Below are positions 1 through 5,269 of a stretch of 5,269 bases of DNA, piece by piece. The first letter of the stretch is position 1. Every line of letters begins with the position of its first letter. The position numbers and the translations under genes are program-made. The notes beneath the pieces are model-generated. The model worked only from the letters and a program-made list of their open reading frames with translations. It did not search any database and was not told where the DNA came from. The DNA is taken from NCBI GenBank assembly GCA_944391895.1, contig CALXVF010000088.1, positions 1 to 5,269 on the forward strand. The letters are read 5' to 3'. This stretch comes from an uncultured Clostridia bacterium. Lineage in GTDB: Bacteria; Bacillota; Clostridia; TANB77; CAG-508.

Positions 1-19
1 TAATTTTATATATATACAT
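1..19 (-). CDS. Possible start of a further gene running off the left edge (six codons visible)
   Basis: Reading leftward, the exonuclease-BRCT gene stops at 36-38. Sixteen bases later an ATG occurs at 17-19, preceded by AGGTGA (25-30 on the plus strand as tcacct), about 5 bases before the ATG. The frame is open to the window edge and encodes MYIYKI. The close spacing and the ribosome-binding-site-like sequence are what a downstream operon gene would show, and no terminator lies between the two. With only six codons, product and reality cannot be judged. It could equally be a chance ATG in a TATA-rich stretch. Confidence 0.3.
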
Positions 20-35
20 ATTTTTCACCTATTAT

Positions 36-1364
36 TTAAATTCTTAAACTATCTTCATCTATTATTTTTATATTTGCATCTTTTTCGTTTAACTCTTGCG
101 CCTTTGCTTGTTTTCCACCAATTTTTCCAAATTTCCAAGCATCACTTCCAACTCCACCGATTATTAAATAATTCAATTTTGATGATACTCCACTCTTTTC
201 TATTGCCCCCAGCTCTTGTAACTTTTTAGATATCTCTTGTTTAGTAGAATACTTAAATTCTCCAGTTAAACAGAATGTCTTTCCGTTAAAATCTATAGTT
301 TCATCATTATTTAAATCAGGATGTACTATTTCATTAAATATACTAAGAATATACTTACCTTCTTTTTCCGTTAAAACTCTATCCTCTAATACATTATTTA
401 CTTCTATAAGGACTTTATCATAAGGGTATACATCTTTCAAATAATCATTTTGTTTTAGCCATAAGTTTAAGCTATCTATTTCTTTCTGATTCACTTCTTG
501 ATCATATGTAATACCATCTAATATTCCATTTAGTATTTGCAAGGATAATGTTGATTCATTATACATTTTCGAACTATTTATACTTGTTACTAATTGCTCC
601 AATTCGATTCTTTCATAGTTAGTAATTATATTATCGGATAAAATTCCCTCTATTTTATTTATGATTCTATTAAATAATAAATATTGTTTATATATTCTAT
701 TTTCCTCTACCCAAGACTTAAGCTTTTCTATCTCCTTATTATCAATTATCCCATCACAACTAATTCCTTTTATTATTCCATATAATGTATTTATACTTGT
801 TGCTAATTTTGAATCTAGTTTAGCTAATAATTTATTTTCAAATTCGAATTTATTGCATTCTCCTATATTAAAATTATTATTAAGATATTCAAATATTTTT
901 TGGCATGCTTTAGCATCTTCTAATGCATTATGATGTTTTTCCAAATTAATATTTAGGAAATCGCACAAACTGTTCAAACTATAACTATTAGTTTCTATAA
1001 ATCTCCTTGATAGTTTAAGAGTACAATAATATTCAAAAGTAGGAACTTCTATTTCATAACGTTCTAAAGATTTTGATATTACAGTTAAATCATAGGTTAT
1101 ATTATGACCAACAATAATATTATTTTTCAAAATGTCTTTTATACTTTTCCAATACTCTTTAAAAGTTGGGGCATCTTTAACATCTGTATATTCTAAGCCT
1201 GTTATTTCACTATTATTTATGTCAAATCTATCTTCCGGATTAATCAATGAATACATTTCATCAACTACCTTTTTGTCCTTAACAACTACTATTCCTATCG
1301 AACATATTGAATTACCTCTTGAATTTGGATTTTCTATATCAATACTTATATAATCTTTTATCAT
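36..1364 (-). CDS. DEDDh (DnaQ-like) 3'-5' exonuclease fused to a duplicated TerB-like helical module and a C-terminal BRCT domain
   Basis: This 442-residue protein has three parts. Residues 1-165 are a DnaQ/RNase T-type exonuclease: ExoI is SIDIEN (D9, E11), ExoII is GHNITYDL (D92), and ExoIII is HHNALEDA (H145, D150). The DEDDh set is therefore complete and activity is expected: metal-dependent 3'-5' hydrolysis of nucleic acid in the cytoplasm. Residues 194-255 and 278-339 form an internal duplication of helical units with G-I-x-x-G-I, D-x-x-x-x-x-K-E-I and W-(V/L) signatures; this resembles the acidic helical modules (TerB-like) often found next to BRCT domains, a comparison made from memory. 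Residues 357-442 are a LigA-type BRCT domain (FCLTGEF, then DAWKFGKIGGKQAKA), normally a protein- or DNA-end-binding fold. The start is supported by GGAGGA 8 bases upstream. A terminator-like hairpin and a promoter-like gap separate the gene from the restriction-modification genes. Substrate and pathway are unknown; DNA repair or defence is inferred. Confidence 0.9.
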   Translation of the reverse strand: MIKDYISIDIENPNSRGNSICSIGIVVVKDKKVVDEMYSLINPEDRFDINNSEITGLEYTDVKDAPTFKEYWKSIKDILKNNIIVGHNITYDLTVISKSLERYEIEVPTFEYYCTLKLSRRFIETNSYSLNSLCDFLNINLEKHHNALEDAKACQKIFEYLNNNFNIGECNKFEFENKLLAKLDSKLATSINTLYGIIKGISCDGIIDNKEIEKLKSWVEENRIYKQYLLFNRIINKIEGILSDNIITNYERIELEQLVTSINSSKMYNESTLSLQILNGILDGITYDQEVNQKEIDSLNLWLKQNDYLKDVYPYDKVLIEVNNVLEDRVLTEKEGKYILSIFNEIVHPDLNNDETIDFNGKTFCLTGEFKYSTKQEISKKLQELGAIEKSGVSSKLNYLIIGGVGSDAWKFGKIGGKQAKAQELNEKDANIKIIDEDSLRI

Positions 1365-1372
1365 TTTTTATT

Positions 1373-1378
1373 TCCTCC
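1373..1378 (-). promoter_or_regulatory. Strong ribosome binding site of the exonuclease-BRCT gene
   Basis: The minus strand reads GGAGGA followed by 8 bases and ATG at 1362-1364. This is a near-perfect match to the Firmicute consensus AGGAGG at normal spacing and fixes the start of the gene. Confidence 0.85.
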
Positions 1379-1435
1379 ACTTTTTTATAATTGCACATTT
1401 TATTTTTTAACTATAATGTTACTATATTTGTTATA

Positions 1436-1487
1436 AAGTATTTATATATATATCATACTTATCGCAATTTTTTTGTCGGATTTTGTC
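1436..1487 (-). promoter_or_regulatory. Likely promoter/operator region of the exonuclease-BRCT gene
   Basis: The gap 1365-1566 has no gene. Reading on the minus strand, a possible -35 TTGCGA (1462-1467) is followed 15 bases later by TATAAA (1441-1446), or 17 bases later by the poorer TAAATA (1439-1444). Neither pair is ideal. Between them lies a perfect 6-base inverted repeat, AAGTAT (1436-1441) and ATACTT (1455-1460), separated by 13 bases. Just upstream is the direct repeat GACAAAA at 1481-1487 and 1471-1477, spaced exactly 10 bases, which is one helical turn. The arrangement looks like a regulated promoter, but A+T richness makes chance matches easy. Confidence 0.35.
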
Positions 1488-1500
1488 TTATTTTATCAAA

Positions 1501-1547
1501 AAAAGCAAAACAATTCTGTAATATATAATTACTATTATTTTGCTTTT
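1501..1547 (-). terminator. A/T-rich hairpin, probable terminator of the methyltransferase-endonuclease-zinc ribbon unit
   Basis: AAAAGCAAAA (1501-1510) and TTTTGCTTTT (1538-1547) are perfect 10-base inverted arms. Inside them is a second stem, GTAAT (1518-1522) with ATTAC (1528-1532). Read on the minus strand, the hairpin begins about 20 bases after the zinc-ribbon stop codon, and the second arm runs into further T residues (TTTGATAAAA), as expected of an intrinsic terminator. Because the arms are self-complementary and A/T-flanked, it could act in both directions. The outer stem has only two G-C pairs, so it would be weak. Confidence 0.45.
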
Positions 1548-1558
1548 CTTTTGTCATT
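1544..1558. repeat. 15-base imperfect direct repeat, copy after the zinc-ribbon gene
   Basis: On the minus strand this reads AATGACAAAAGAAAA. It matches the copy at 1794-1808 (AATGACAATAGAAAA) at 14 of 15 bases. It begins 8 bases beyond the zinc-ribbon stop codon and partly overlaps the first arm of the terminator-like hairpin. The two copies bracket the small gene with a period of exactly 250 bases. Confidence 0.5.
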
Positions 1559-1566
1559 GATATATA

Positions 1567-1752
1567 TTAGGCATTCCCTTTAACTTCTGTTCCATCATCT
1601 AAAACTTTAATAATCTTACTAAAATCTTTTGCACCTATATGTGAATAATAATTGCCACCATCAATATAGCATGATTCACATTTACAAGTTACTAAATCAT
1701 GTACACTTTTTGATTCAATTATATCTCCACAAATTAGACATTTAATTTTCAT
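1567..1752 (-). CDS. Small zinc-ribbon protein with a CxxC...H...CxCxxC pattern (DUF7695-like)
   Basis: Taken from the ATG at 1750-1752, this is a 61-residue soluble protein. Potential metal ligands are C5, C8, H18, C23, C25 and C28. The surrounding residues CGDIIESK, HD and DGG-Y-Y match, from memory, a widespread family of tiny uncharacterised zinc-binding proteins in Firmicutes and their phages (DUF7695). The tail (residues 41-61) is short and partly acidic. An upstream in-frame ATG at 1768-1770 would add six residues (MEKNII) but lacks a clear ribosome binding site, whereas GGAG inside that extension can serve the second ATG (spacing of 12 bases is a little long). Family members usually begin right before K-(I/V)-x-C, so the shorter form is preferred. 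The gene follows the endonuclease by 65 bases (47 to the alternative start) with no terminator between, so co-transcription is likely. The function is not known. Confidence 0.8.
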   Translation of the reverse strand: MKIKCLICGDIIESKSVHDLVTCKCESCYIDGGNYYSHIGAKDFSKIIKVLDDGTEVKGNA

Positions 1753-1793
1753 AATTATATTCTTCTCCATCTTTATTACTTATTCTTATATAT

Positions 1794-1808
1794 TTTTCTA
1801 TTGTCATT
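1794..1808. repeat. 15-base imperfect direct repeat, copy after the endonuclease gene
   Basis: On the minus strand this reads AATGACAATAGAAAA, one base different from the copy at 1544-1558. It starts 9 bases beyond the endonuclease stop codon, almost the same distance as the other copy has to its own upstream stop codon. Confidence 0.5.
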
Positions 1809-1817
1809 ATTACATTT

Positions 1818-3587
1818 TTAACTTGCAACTTTTTCTTGCCATTCTTCAATATAATTCTCCATATTGTTATCCCATTCTTCGTAACTTTCACATTCTATTG
1901 CCTCTTGATGTATATAATTTAATAAATTATTTAATTCATCAATTGATAAATTATTTCGATATGTATATTTTAATACTTTCATATATTGCTCTATTGTTAA
2001 TGGAATAACTGGTACCGGTGAACCCATCCAACTTTGTTTATTTAATATAAAAAATTGCCACATTGTTCTAACATTTATTCTACTTGATATGAATAATCCT
2101 ATTACATATGCAGATTGATATTTTTTCATAATGTTTAATACATGATCTATTACTGATGATGCTTCATGTTCCCATTGTAGAACCCCTGTCATAAGAGAGA
2201 CTTCTGGCACAATAACATAATTGTCTTTATATAATTCTATATCCGGAGTATTACCTTTCCCTGGAGCAAAAAATCTTGGGGATAAGTCCTCTTCTATTGT
2301 AAAGTTTCTCTTTACCTTTTTTTCTCCATCAATAGCAACTAAAGATTTCCATGTATTGCATTCAAGCCACAATGCTGCCATATCTTCATTACCTGTAATA
2401 ATATCTTCAAATTTTTCTAAAATTTCTTTTCTAGTTTCCTCATTTTTAGAAGTATATTTGATAAACACTTGCTCATTTAAACCAGTAATATCTTGTATTA
2501 AATTTTGTTCTAACAATTTAAGGTCATTATTTTTATTTGTCTTTTCTACTTTATTTATATATTCAGTAACGTCTTTTTCAATCGTTATTGAGTATTTACT
2601 CTTGTATTCATTAATTTTATTTTGCAATAAGTTAATTTTTTCATAAATAAGTTCTTTTCTTTCATCTTTGTTTTCCCAAGGCAAAGTAATATTATGTGAG
2701 CAACCATACCATTTCATATAATCTTCGATATTGTTTGCATCTACTTTTTGAAAATTATACTTCTTCATTAATAATTCTACTTTTTTCTTGGCGTGTTCTG
2801 CAACTCTGAGTTTTGTATAGTTTCCTCTTCCACTTAAATCGAATAATCCCGTATATAATAATGATCTATTTATAGCATCTCCATAGTCAACACATAAAGT
2901 ATTTACATTTGGTTCTATTCCATAGGTATCTAAATATATTTTTTTAAATATATTTTCACATTTTGCTCTATCCATTTTATTTGGTAATTCGCTATATTCT
3001 TTTCTAAATTTCTCAATTGCATTATATAGTTTATCTATTTCTTCAATACTATTGCATCCAAATATAAATCCCATTTCATATCTATTTACATATTCAAATT
3101 TTTCTAATATTTTTAAAATTATTTCAAATGGGAATACATATTTTCCTTCAGGTATATTTCTTCCTATTTCTGTTGCTTTACTTGGAAAATGCATTTTTAA
3201 TAATTGTTTTAAAAAATCTTCACTATCAAATCTATCATTTTCTATTAGTTTTCCAACTTCAGTACTTTGAATAAGTCCGTCATTATCAACATACCCAAAT
3301 CCAAAAAATTCAAATGTAGCTTTATCATTCCTTGCATTACTTTCTGTTTCTGTAATATCAAACATTCCAGTAATATAATCTTCATAGGACATTTGAGACA
3401 AATTTTCATCTTCATCTTTATGAGCATTATACACGTATTCTCTTCTTACAGGATGGATTGCTTTTCCTCTGATATCTAATTCTCCTGTTTTTTCTTCCCA
3501 ATTTTGATTTTCTAATTTAGAAAAATCTTTAAACCATTGAACTGTTTTTACAACACTTCTTGGTTTTGTTCTCCAACCCCATGACAT
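1818..3587 (-). CDS. Type II restriction endonuclease, AlwI family (type IIS, FokI-like nuclease domain)
   Basis: This 589-residue protein is recognised as a member of the AlwI/PleI/MlyI/N.BstNBI family, which bind a 5-base asymmetric site (GGATC or GAGTC in known members) and cut, or nick, a few bases downstream. The opening WGWRTKPRS is typical of AlwI-like enzymes. Residues 1 to about 300 should form the DNA-recognition part. Residues about 310-400 are highly charged and helical and may be the linker. The nuclease core holds E409 (LWLEC), D449 (TPDIEL), E462 (VPEVS), E475 (QWEHE) and H482. The spacing D-x12-E-x12-E-x6-H equals that of the N.BstNBI/BspD6I nickase residues as I recall them (D456, E469, E482, H489), so the site appears intact, with E in the place of the usual lysine. 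Length is near that family's roughly 600 residues. The gene starts 11 bases after the methyltransferase. Site specificity, and nicking versus double-strand cutting, cannot be read from the sequence. Confidence 0.9.
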   Translation of the reverse strand: MSWGWRTKPRSVVKTVQWFKDFSKLENQNWEEKTGELDIRGKAIHPVRREYVYNAHKDEDENLSQMSYEDYITGMFDITETESNARNDKATFEFFGFGYVDNDGLIQSTEVGKLIENDRFDSEDFLKQLLKMHFPSKATEIGRNIPEGKYVFPFEIILKILEKFEYVNRYEMGFIFGCNSIEEIDKLYNAIEKFRKEYSELPNKMDRAKCENIFKKIYLDTYGIEPNVNTLCVDYGDAINRSLLYTGLFDLSGRGNYTKLRVAEHAKKKVELLMKKYNFQKVDANNIEDYMKWYGCSHNITLPWENKDERKELIYEKINLLQNKINEYKSKYSITIEKDVTEYINKVEKTNKNNDLKLLEQNLIQDITGLNEQVFIKYTSKNEETRKEILEKFEDIITGNEDMAALWLECNTWKSLVAIDGEKKVKRNFTIEEDLSPRFFAPGKGNTPDIELYKDNYVIVPEVSLMTGVLQWEHEASSVIDHVLNIMKKYQSAYVIGLFISSRINVRTMWQFFILNKQSWMGSPVPVIPLTIEQYMKVLKYTYRNNLSIDELNNLLNYIHQEAIECESYEEWDNNMENYIEEWQEKVAS

Positions 3588-3594
3588 ATATTTT

Positions 3595-3600
3595 CCCCCT
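3595..3600 (-). promoter_or_regulatory. G-rich ribosome binding site of the endonuclease, overlapping the methyltransferase stop codon
   Basis: The minus strand reads TAGGGGGAAAATATATG. The TAG (3599-3601) ends the methyltransferase. Its AG begins AGGGGG, which sits 7 bases before the endonuclease ATG (3585-3587). The motif differs from AGGAGG at one base. A run of five G is conspicuous in such A+T-rich DNA. The overlap would let ribosomes finishing the methyltransferase reinitiate on the endonuclease, linking the two yields. Confidence 0.75.
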
Positions 3601-4732
3601 AATAATTTGTTATTAATAAATGTTCTGTTTCCTTATCATTTCTATTTTGAAAACTAACAAGGTATTTTTTATCAAAAGTCTTTATATTAAATTCTTTAGT
3701 ATTATATAGGTTATATATAAATTCTGTATTTTTTATAATTAACATTATATTTGCTTTTGTATTTTTTAGATATTCACATAATCTAATTTGATCTTGTTTT
3801 GCAAATTCATTTTTAGCATATGTTGAAAACTCTGTATCATATGGAGGGTCTAAGAAAATAAAATCATCTTTTTTAGGTTTTATTTCATTAAGAAAATTTT
3901 CAAAATCGTCACAATATATTTTTGTTTCTGATATGTAGTCTTTTATCTTTTTGGAACTTATATAATTAATCTTTTTTATAAATTCTTTCCTATTATAACT
4001 TATTCCACCATATGGTACATTAAATTTTCCGTTTTTGTTGTATCTAAACATAGATGCATAGCAAAACTCTCTTATAAAGTAAAATATTGCTGTATAAAAT
4101 GATATATCAATATTTAAAGTCTCAGCTTCATTATATAGATGTCTAAAATGCATATAAAAAGCACTTTTAAACGCACATTCAATATTGTCAAGAGTATCTT
4201 TTTCGTTCATTTTTTTTCTTTGTATTTCGATTTTATACATTCTATTCATTTTAGAAATTAAGTTTTTTACAATTTCATTTATAAAATTATCTATTTCTAT
4301 ATTAAATTCTGCTGATAATATTCCATTAAATTCTTCTGCATGTTTTATTACAAATGCATATATTTTATCATTAAATTGTAATTTAACGTTTTTTATATCT
4401 TTATTATCATTTAGTTGTTTACAATACTCTTTATACATTTTTAATAGTTCTTTAGCATTATTTTCAACAACACCTTCTAATAATACCCAATTCTTATTAA
4501 TAGCTTTTAATTTTGTAAAGAATTCCTTATCTTGGTCTTTTATACATTTATATAAATTTATTAATTCCTCTGATTTGTCATTAATAAGTGAATTCTTAAT
4601 ATTCAAATCAAAATAAACTGCTCCACCACCTACAAAAGGCTCAATGTATCTATCTATTTTATTTGGTAAATTTTCTTTAATATAAGGTAGCTCCTTTTCT
4701 TTTCCACCAGCCCATTTTATTATTGGATTCAT
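3599..4732 (-). CDS. DNA adenine-N6 methyltransferase, class D12 (Dam/DpnM-like), modification partner of the AlwI-type endonuclease
   Basis: This 377-residue protein transfers a methyl group from S-adenosylmethionine to adenine N6 in the recognition site, protecting host DNA. Motifs in alpha-class order are: KWAGGK (6-11), EPFVGGG (31-37, motif I, SAM binding), the target-recognition stretch RYNKNGKFNVPYGG (230-243), and DPPY (295-298, motif IV, catalytic). K6, R230 and P240 align with E. coli Dam K9, R124 and P134, which contact GATC; M228 stands where Dam has L122. These are partly class-wide residues, so GATC-core specificity is only suggested. Dam has 278 residues; most of the extra length lies between motif I and residue 215. 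The Dam YNG (119-121) is YAS here (225-227). AAGGAG lies 10 bases before the start, and an extended -10 promoter lies just upstream. It is first in the operon, so protection is made before or with the nuclease. No fused second methyltransferase domain is visible. Confidence 0.93.
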   Translation of the reverse strand: MNPIIKWAGGKEKELPYIKENLPNKIDRYIEPFVGGGAVYFDLNIKNSLINDKSEELINLYKCIKDQDKEFFTKLKAINKNWVLLEGVVENNAKELLKMYKEYCKQLNDNKDIKNVKLQFNDKIYAFVIKHAEEFNGILSAEFNIEIDNFINEIVKNLISKMNRMYKIEIQRKKMNEKDTLDNIECAFKSAFYMHFRHLYNEAETLNIDISFYTAIFYFIREFCYASMFRYNKNGKFNVPYGGISYNRKEFIKKINYISSKKIKDYISETKIYCDDFENFLNEIKPKKDDFIFLDPPYDTEFSTYAKNEFAKQDQIRLCEYLKNTKANIMLIIKNTEFIYNLYNTKEFNIKTFDKKYLVSFQNRNDKETEHLLITNY

Positions 4733-4742
4733 AATAAATACT

Positions 4743-4748
4743 CTCCTT
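4743..4748 (-). promoter_or_regulatory. Ribosome binding site of the methyltransferase
   Basis: The minus strand reads AAAGGAGAG, giving AAGGAG 10 bases before the ATG at 4730-4732. This is a standard Firmicute signal at slightly long spacing and supports this start. Confidence 0.75.
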
Positions 4749-4764
4749 TATTCCAATTATCTAT

Positions 4765-4793
4765 TTTATATCACAAAATACTTTTTTTAACAA
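4765..4793 (-). promoter_or_regulatory. Extended -10 promoter driving the methyltransferase-endonuclease unit
   Basis: On the minus strand, -35 TTGTTA (4788-4793; 4 of 6 to TTGACA) and -10 TATAAA (4765-4770; 5 of 6 to TATAAT) are exactly 17 bases apart, and the -10 is preceded by TGA, the extended -10 TGn element. Transcription should start near 4758, leaving a leader of about 25 bases with the AAGGAG inside it. A 6-base inverted repeat, TATTTT (4762-4767) and AAAATA (4775-4780), spans the -10 and could be an operator, though the arms are A/T only. A second, weaker candidate lies upstream: TTGCAA (4857-4862) with TAATAT (4834-4839), 17 bases apart. Confidence 0.65.
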
Positions 4794-4895
4794 CAAATTA
4801 TATGGTATTTTTTAATTTAATTATTCTTAATACATATTATCAAACATTTGTTCTTTTTGCAATACTTTATCTACATTTTTTATTATTTCTTGTCT

Positions 4896-5269
4896 CTAAT
4901 TTTTCCAAAAAAATTCATCATAAATATATCCTCTTTCCATATATAACTCTGTTAGCTCCATTTTATGTTTTTCTAATAGCTCCAAATACAGTTGTTTAAA
5001 AACATTTTTACATAACCATTCAACACCTTTACTAGAAATCACAACTTTATTATTAATTAAAAATTTATATTTTCCTAATCCATTATCACACATTCTTTTA
5101 ATGGCTTTTCTAATTGTAATTTCTTTTCTATCAAAATATTTACATAGTTGTTTTATATCCATATCTTCATTCCACCAATTTTGATTGTTCTCTACTTTTA
5201 GTAATTCTTCATATTGTTTAATTCTATCTTCAAAAAAATCTATATCTGCATCAATTAATGATTTTTCTT
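4896..5269 (-). CDS. Small helix-turn-helix protein of unknown function, 5' end beyond the right edge
   Basis: The frame has no stop codon from the right edge to TAG at 4896-4898, giving 123 visible residues. The first ATG is at 5160-5162 (an 88-residue form). The 35 codons upstream of it read as plausible protein (for example FFEDRIKQYEELLKVEN) and contain no other ATG, GTG or TTG, so the real start probably lies outside the window. TGGTGGA before the internal ATG is only a mediocre ribosome binding site. Just after that ATG, MDIKQLCKYFDRKEITIRKA resembles a helix-turn-helix in which a domain tests a short site, followed by a basic stretch and a small beta segment (KYKFLINNKVVISSKGVEWL). The C-terminus is helical and charged and ends in an aromatic cluster (YIYDEFFWKN). 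No transmembrane segment is seen. It could be a plasmid- or phage-type regulator or replication accessory protein; the family was not recognised. It lies upstream of the methyltransferase promoter in the same direction, with no clear terminator between. Confidence 0.6.
   Translation of the reverse strand, partial: EKSLIDADIDFFEDRIKQYEELLKVENNQNWWNEDMDIKQLCKYFDRKEITIRKAIKRMCDNGLGKYKFLINNKVVISSKGVEWLCKNVFKQLYLELLEKHKMELTELYMERGYIYDEFFWKN

Noticed and set aside
1441..1454. TA-repeat run as a possible microsatellite
   Set aside because: Short alternating TA runs are common in DNA of this composition. It is better read as part of the promoter region.
2221..2646. Plus-strand open frame of 141 codons
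   Set aside because: It is antisense to the endonuclease nuclease domain, which is clearly conserved; hydrophobic low-complexity shadow frame.
3245..3427. Second minus-strand frame inside the endonuclease gene
   Set aside because: It overlaps the endonuclease in another frame. The main frame carries the recognisable family sequence and needs no frameshift.
4185..4616. Plus-strand open frame of 143 codons
   Set aside because: It lies entirely antisense to the methyltransferase, and its Leu/Phe/Ser-rich translation is what the complement of an A+T-rich gene gives. No ribosome binding site was noticed.
4801..4836. Imperfect hairpin (TATGGTATT with AATACATA) downstream of the helix-turn-helix gene as a terminator
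   Set aside because: The stem is bulged and nearly all A/T with a long loop, and no T-run is correctly placed.
4802..4999. Plus-strand open frame reaching from the promoter gap into the helix-turn-helix gene
   Set aside because: Its hydrophobic translation comes from T-rich DNA, it overlaps a better minus-strand gene and lacks a ribosome binding site.
1..5269. CRISPR array, tRNA, rRNA, insertion sequence or transposase
   Set aside because: No regularly spaced repeats, cloverleaf-like G+C-richer segments, transposase motifs or terminal inverted repeats were seen on either strand.

Overview
The window is strongly A+T-rich, by eye about three quarters. It uses ATA, AGA and TTA codons freely and has AAGGAG/GGAGG-type ribosome binding sites. 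This points to a low-GC Firmicute of Clostridium type, or a plasmid or prophage of one; the species cannot be named from the sequence. Every supported gene lies on the minus strand, so the map reads right to left. No RNA gene, insertion sequence, CRISPR array or stretch over 300 bases without a gene was found.

From right to left: (1) the C-terminal part of a small helix-turn-helix protein whose frame stays open to the right edge; (2) a 163-base gap holding a good extended -10 promoter; (3) a class D12 (Dam-like) DNA adenine methyltransferase; (4) 11 bases later, a type II restriction endonuclease of the AlwI/N.BstNBI family with a complete FokI-like active-site pattern; (5) a tiny six-ligand zinc-ribbon protein flanked by two near-identical 15-base repeats; (6) a weak A/T-rich terminator-like hairpin and a likely promoter region; (7) a 442-residue protein joining a DEDDh exonuclease, a duplicated TerB-like helical module and a C-terminal BRCT domain; (8) at the left edge, a possible start of one more gene.

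The core is a type IIS-like restriction-modification pair with the methyltransferase first, so one transcript makes protection and cutting together. The endonuclease gene starts on an unusual G-rich ribosome binding site that contains the methyltransferase stop codon, which suggests translational coupling. Only one adenine methyltransferase is present for what should be an asymmetric site. The simplest explanation, an inference, is a target with a palindromic methylated core such as the GATC within GGATC (the AlwI site). The exonuclease-BRCT protein looks like its own transcription unit. It may belong to the same defence or DNA-processing neighbourhood, but the sequence does not prove a functional link.
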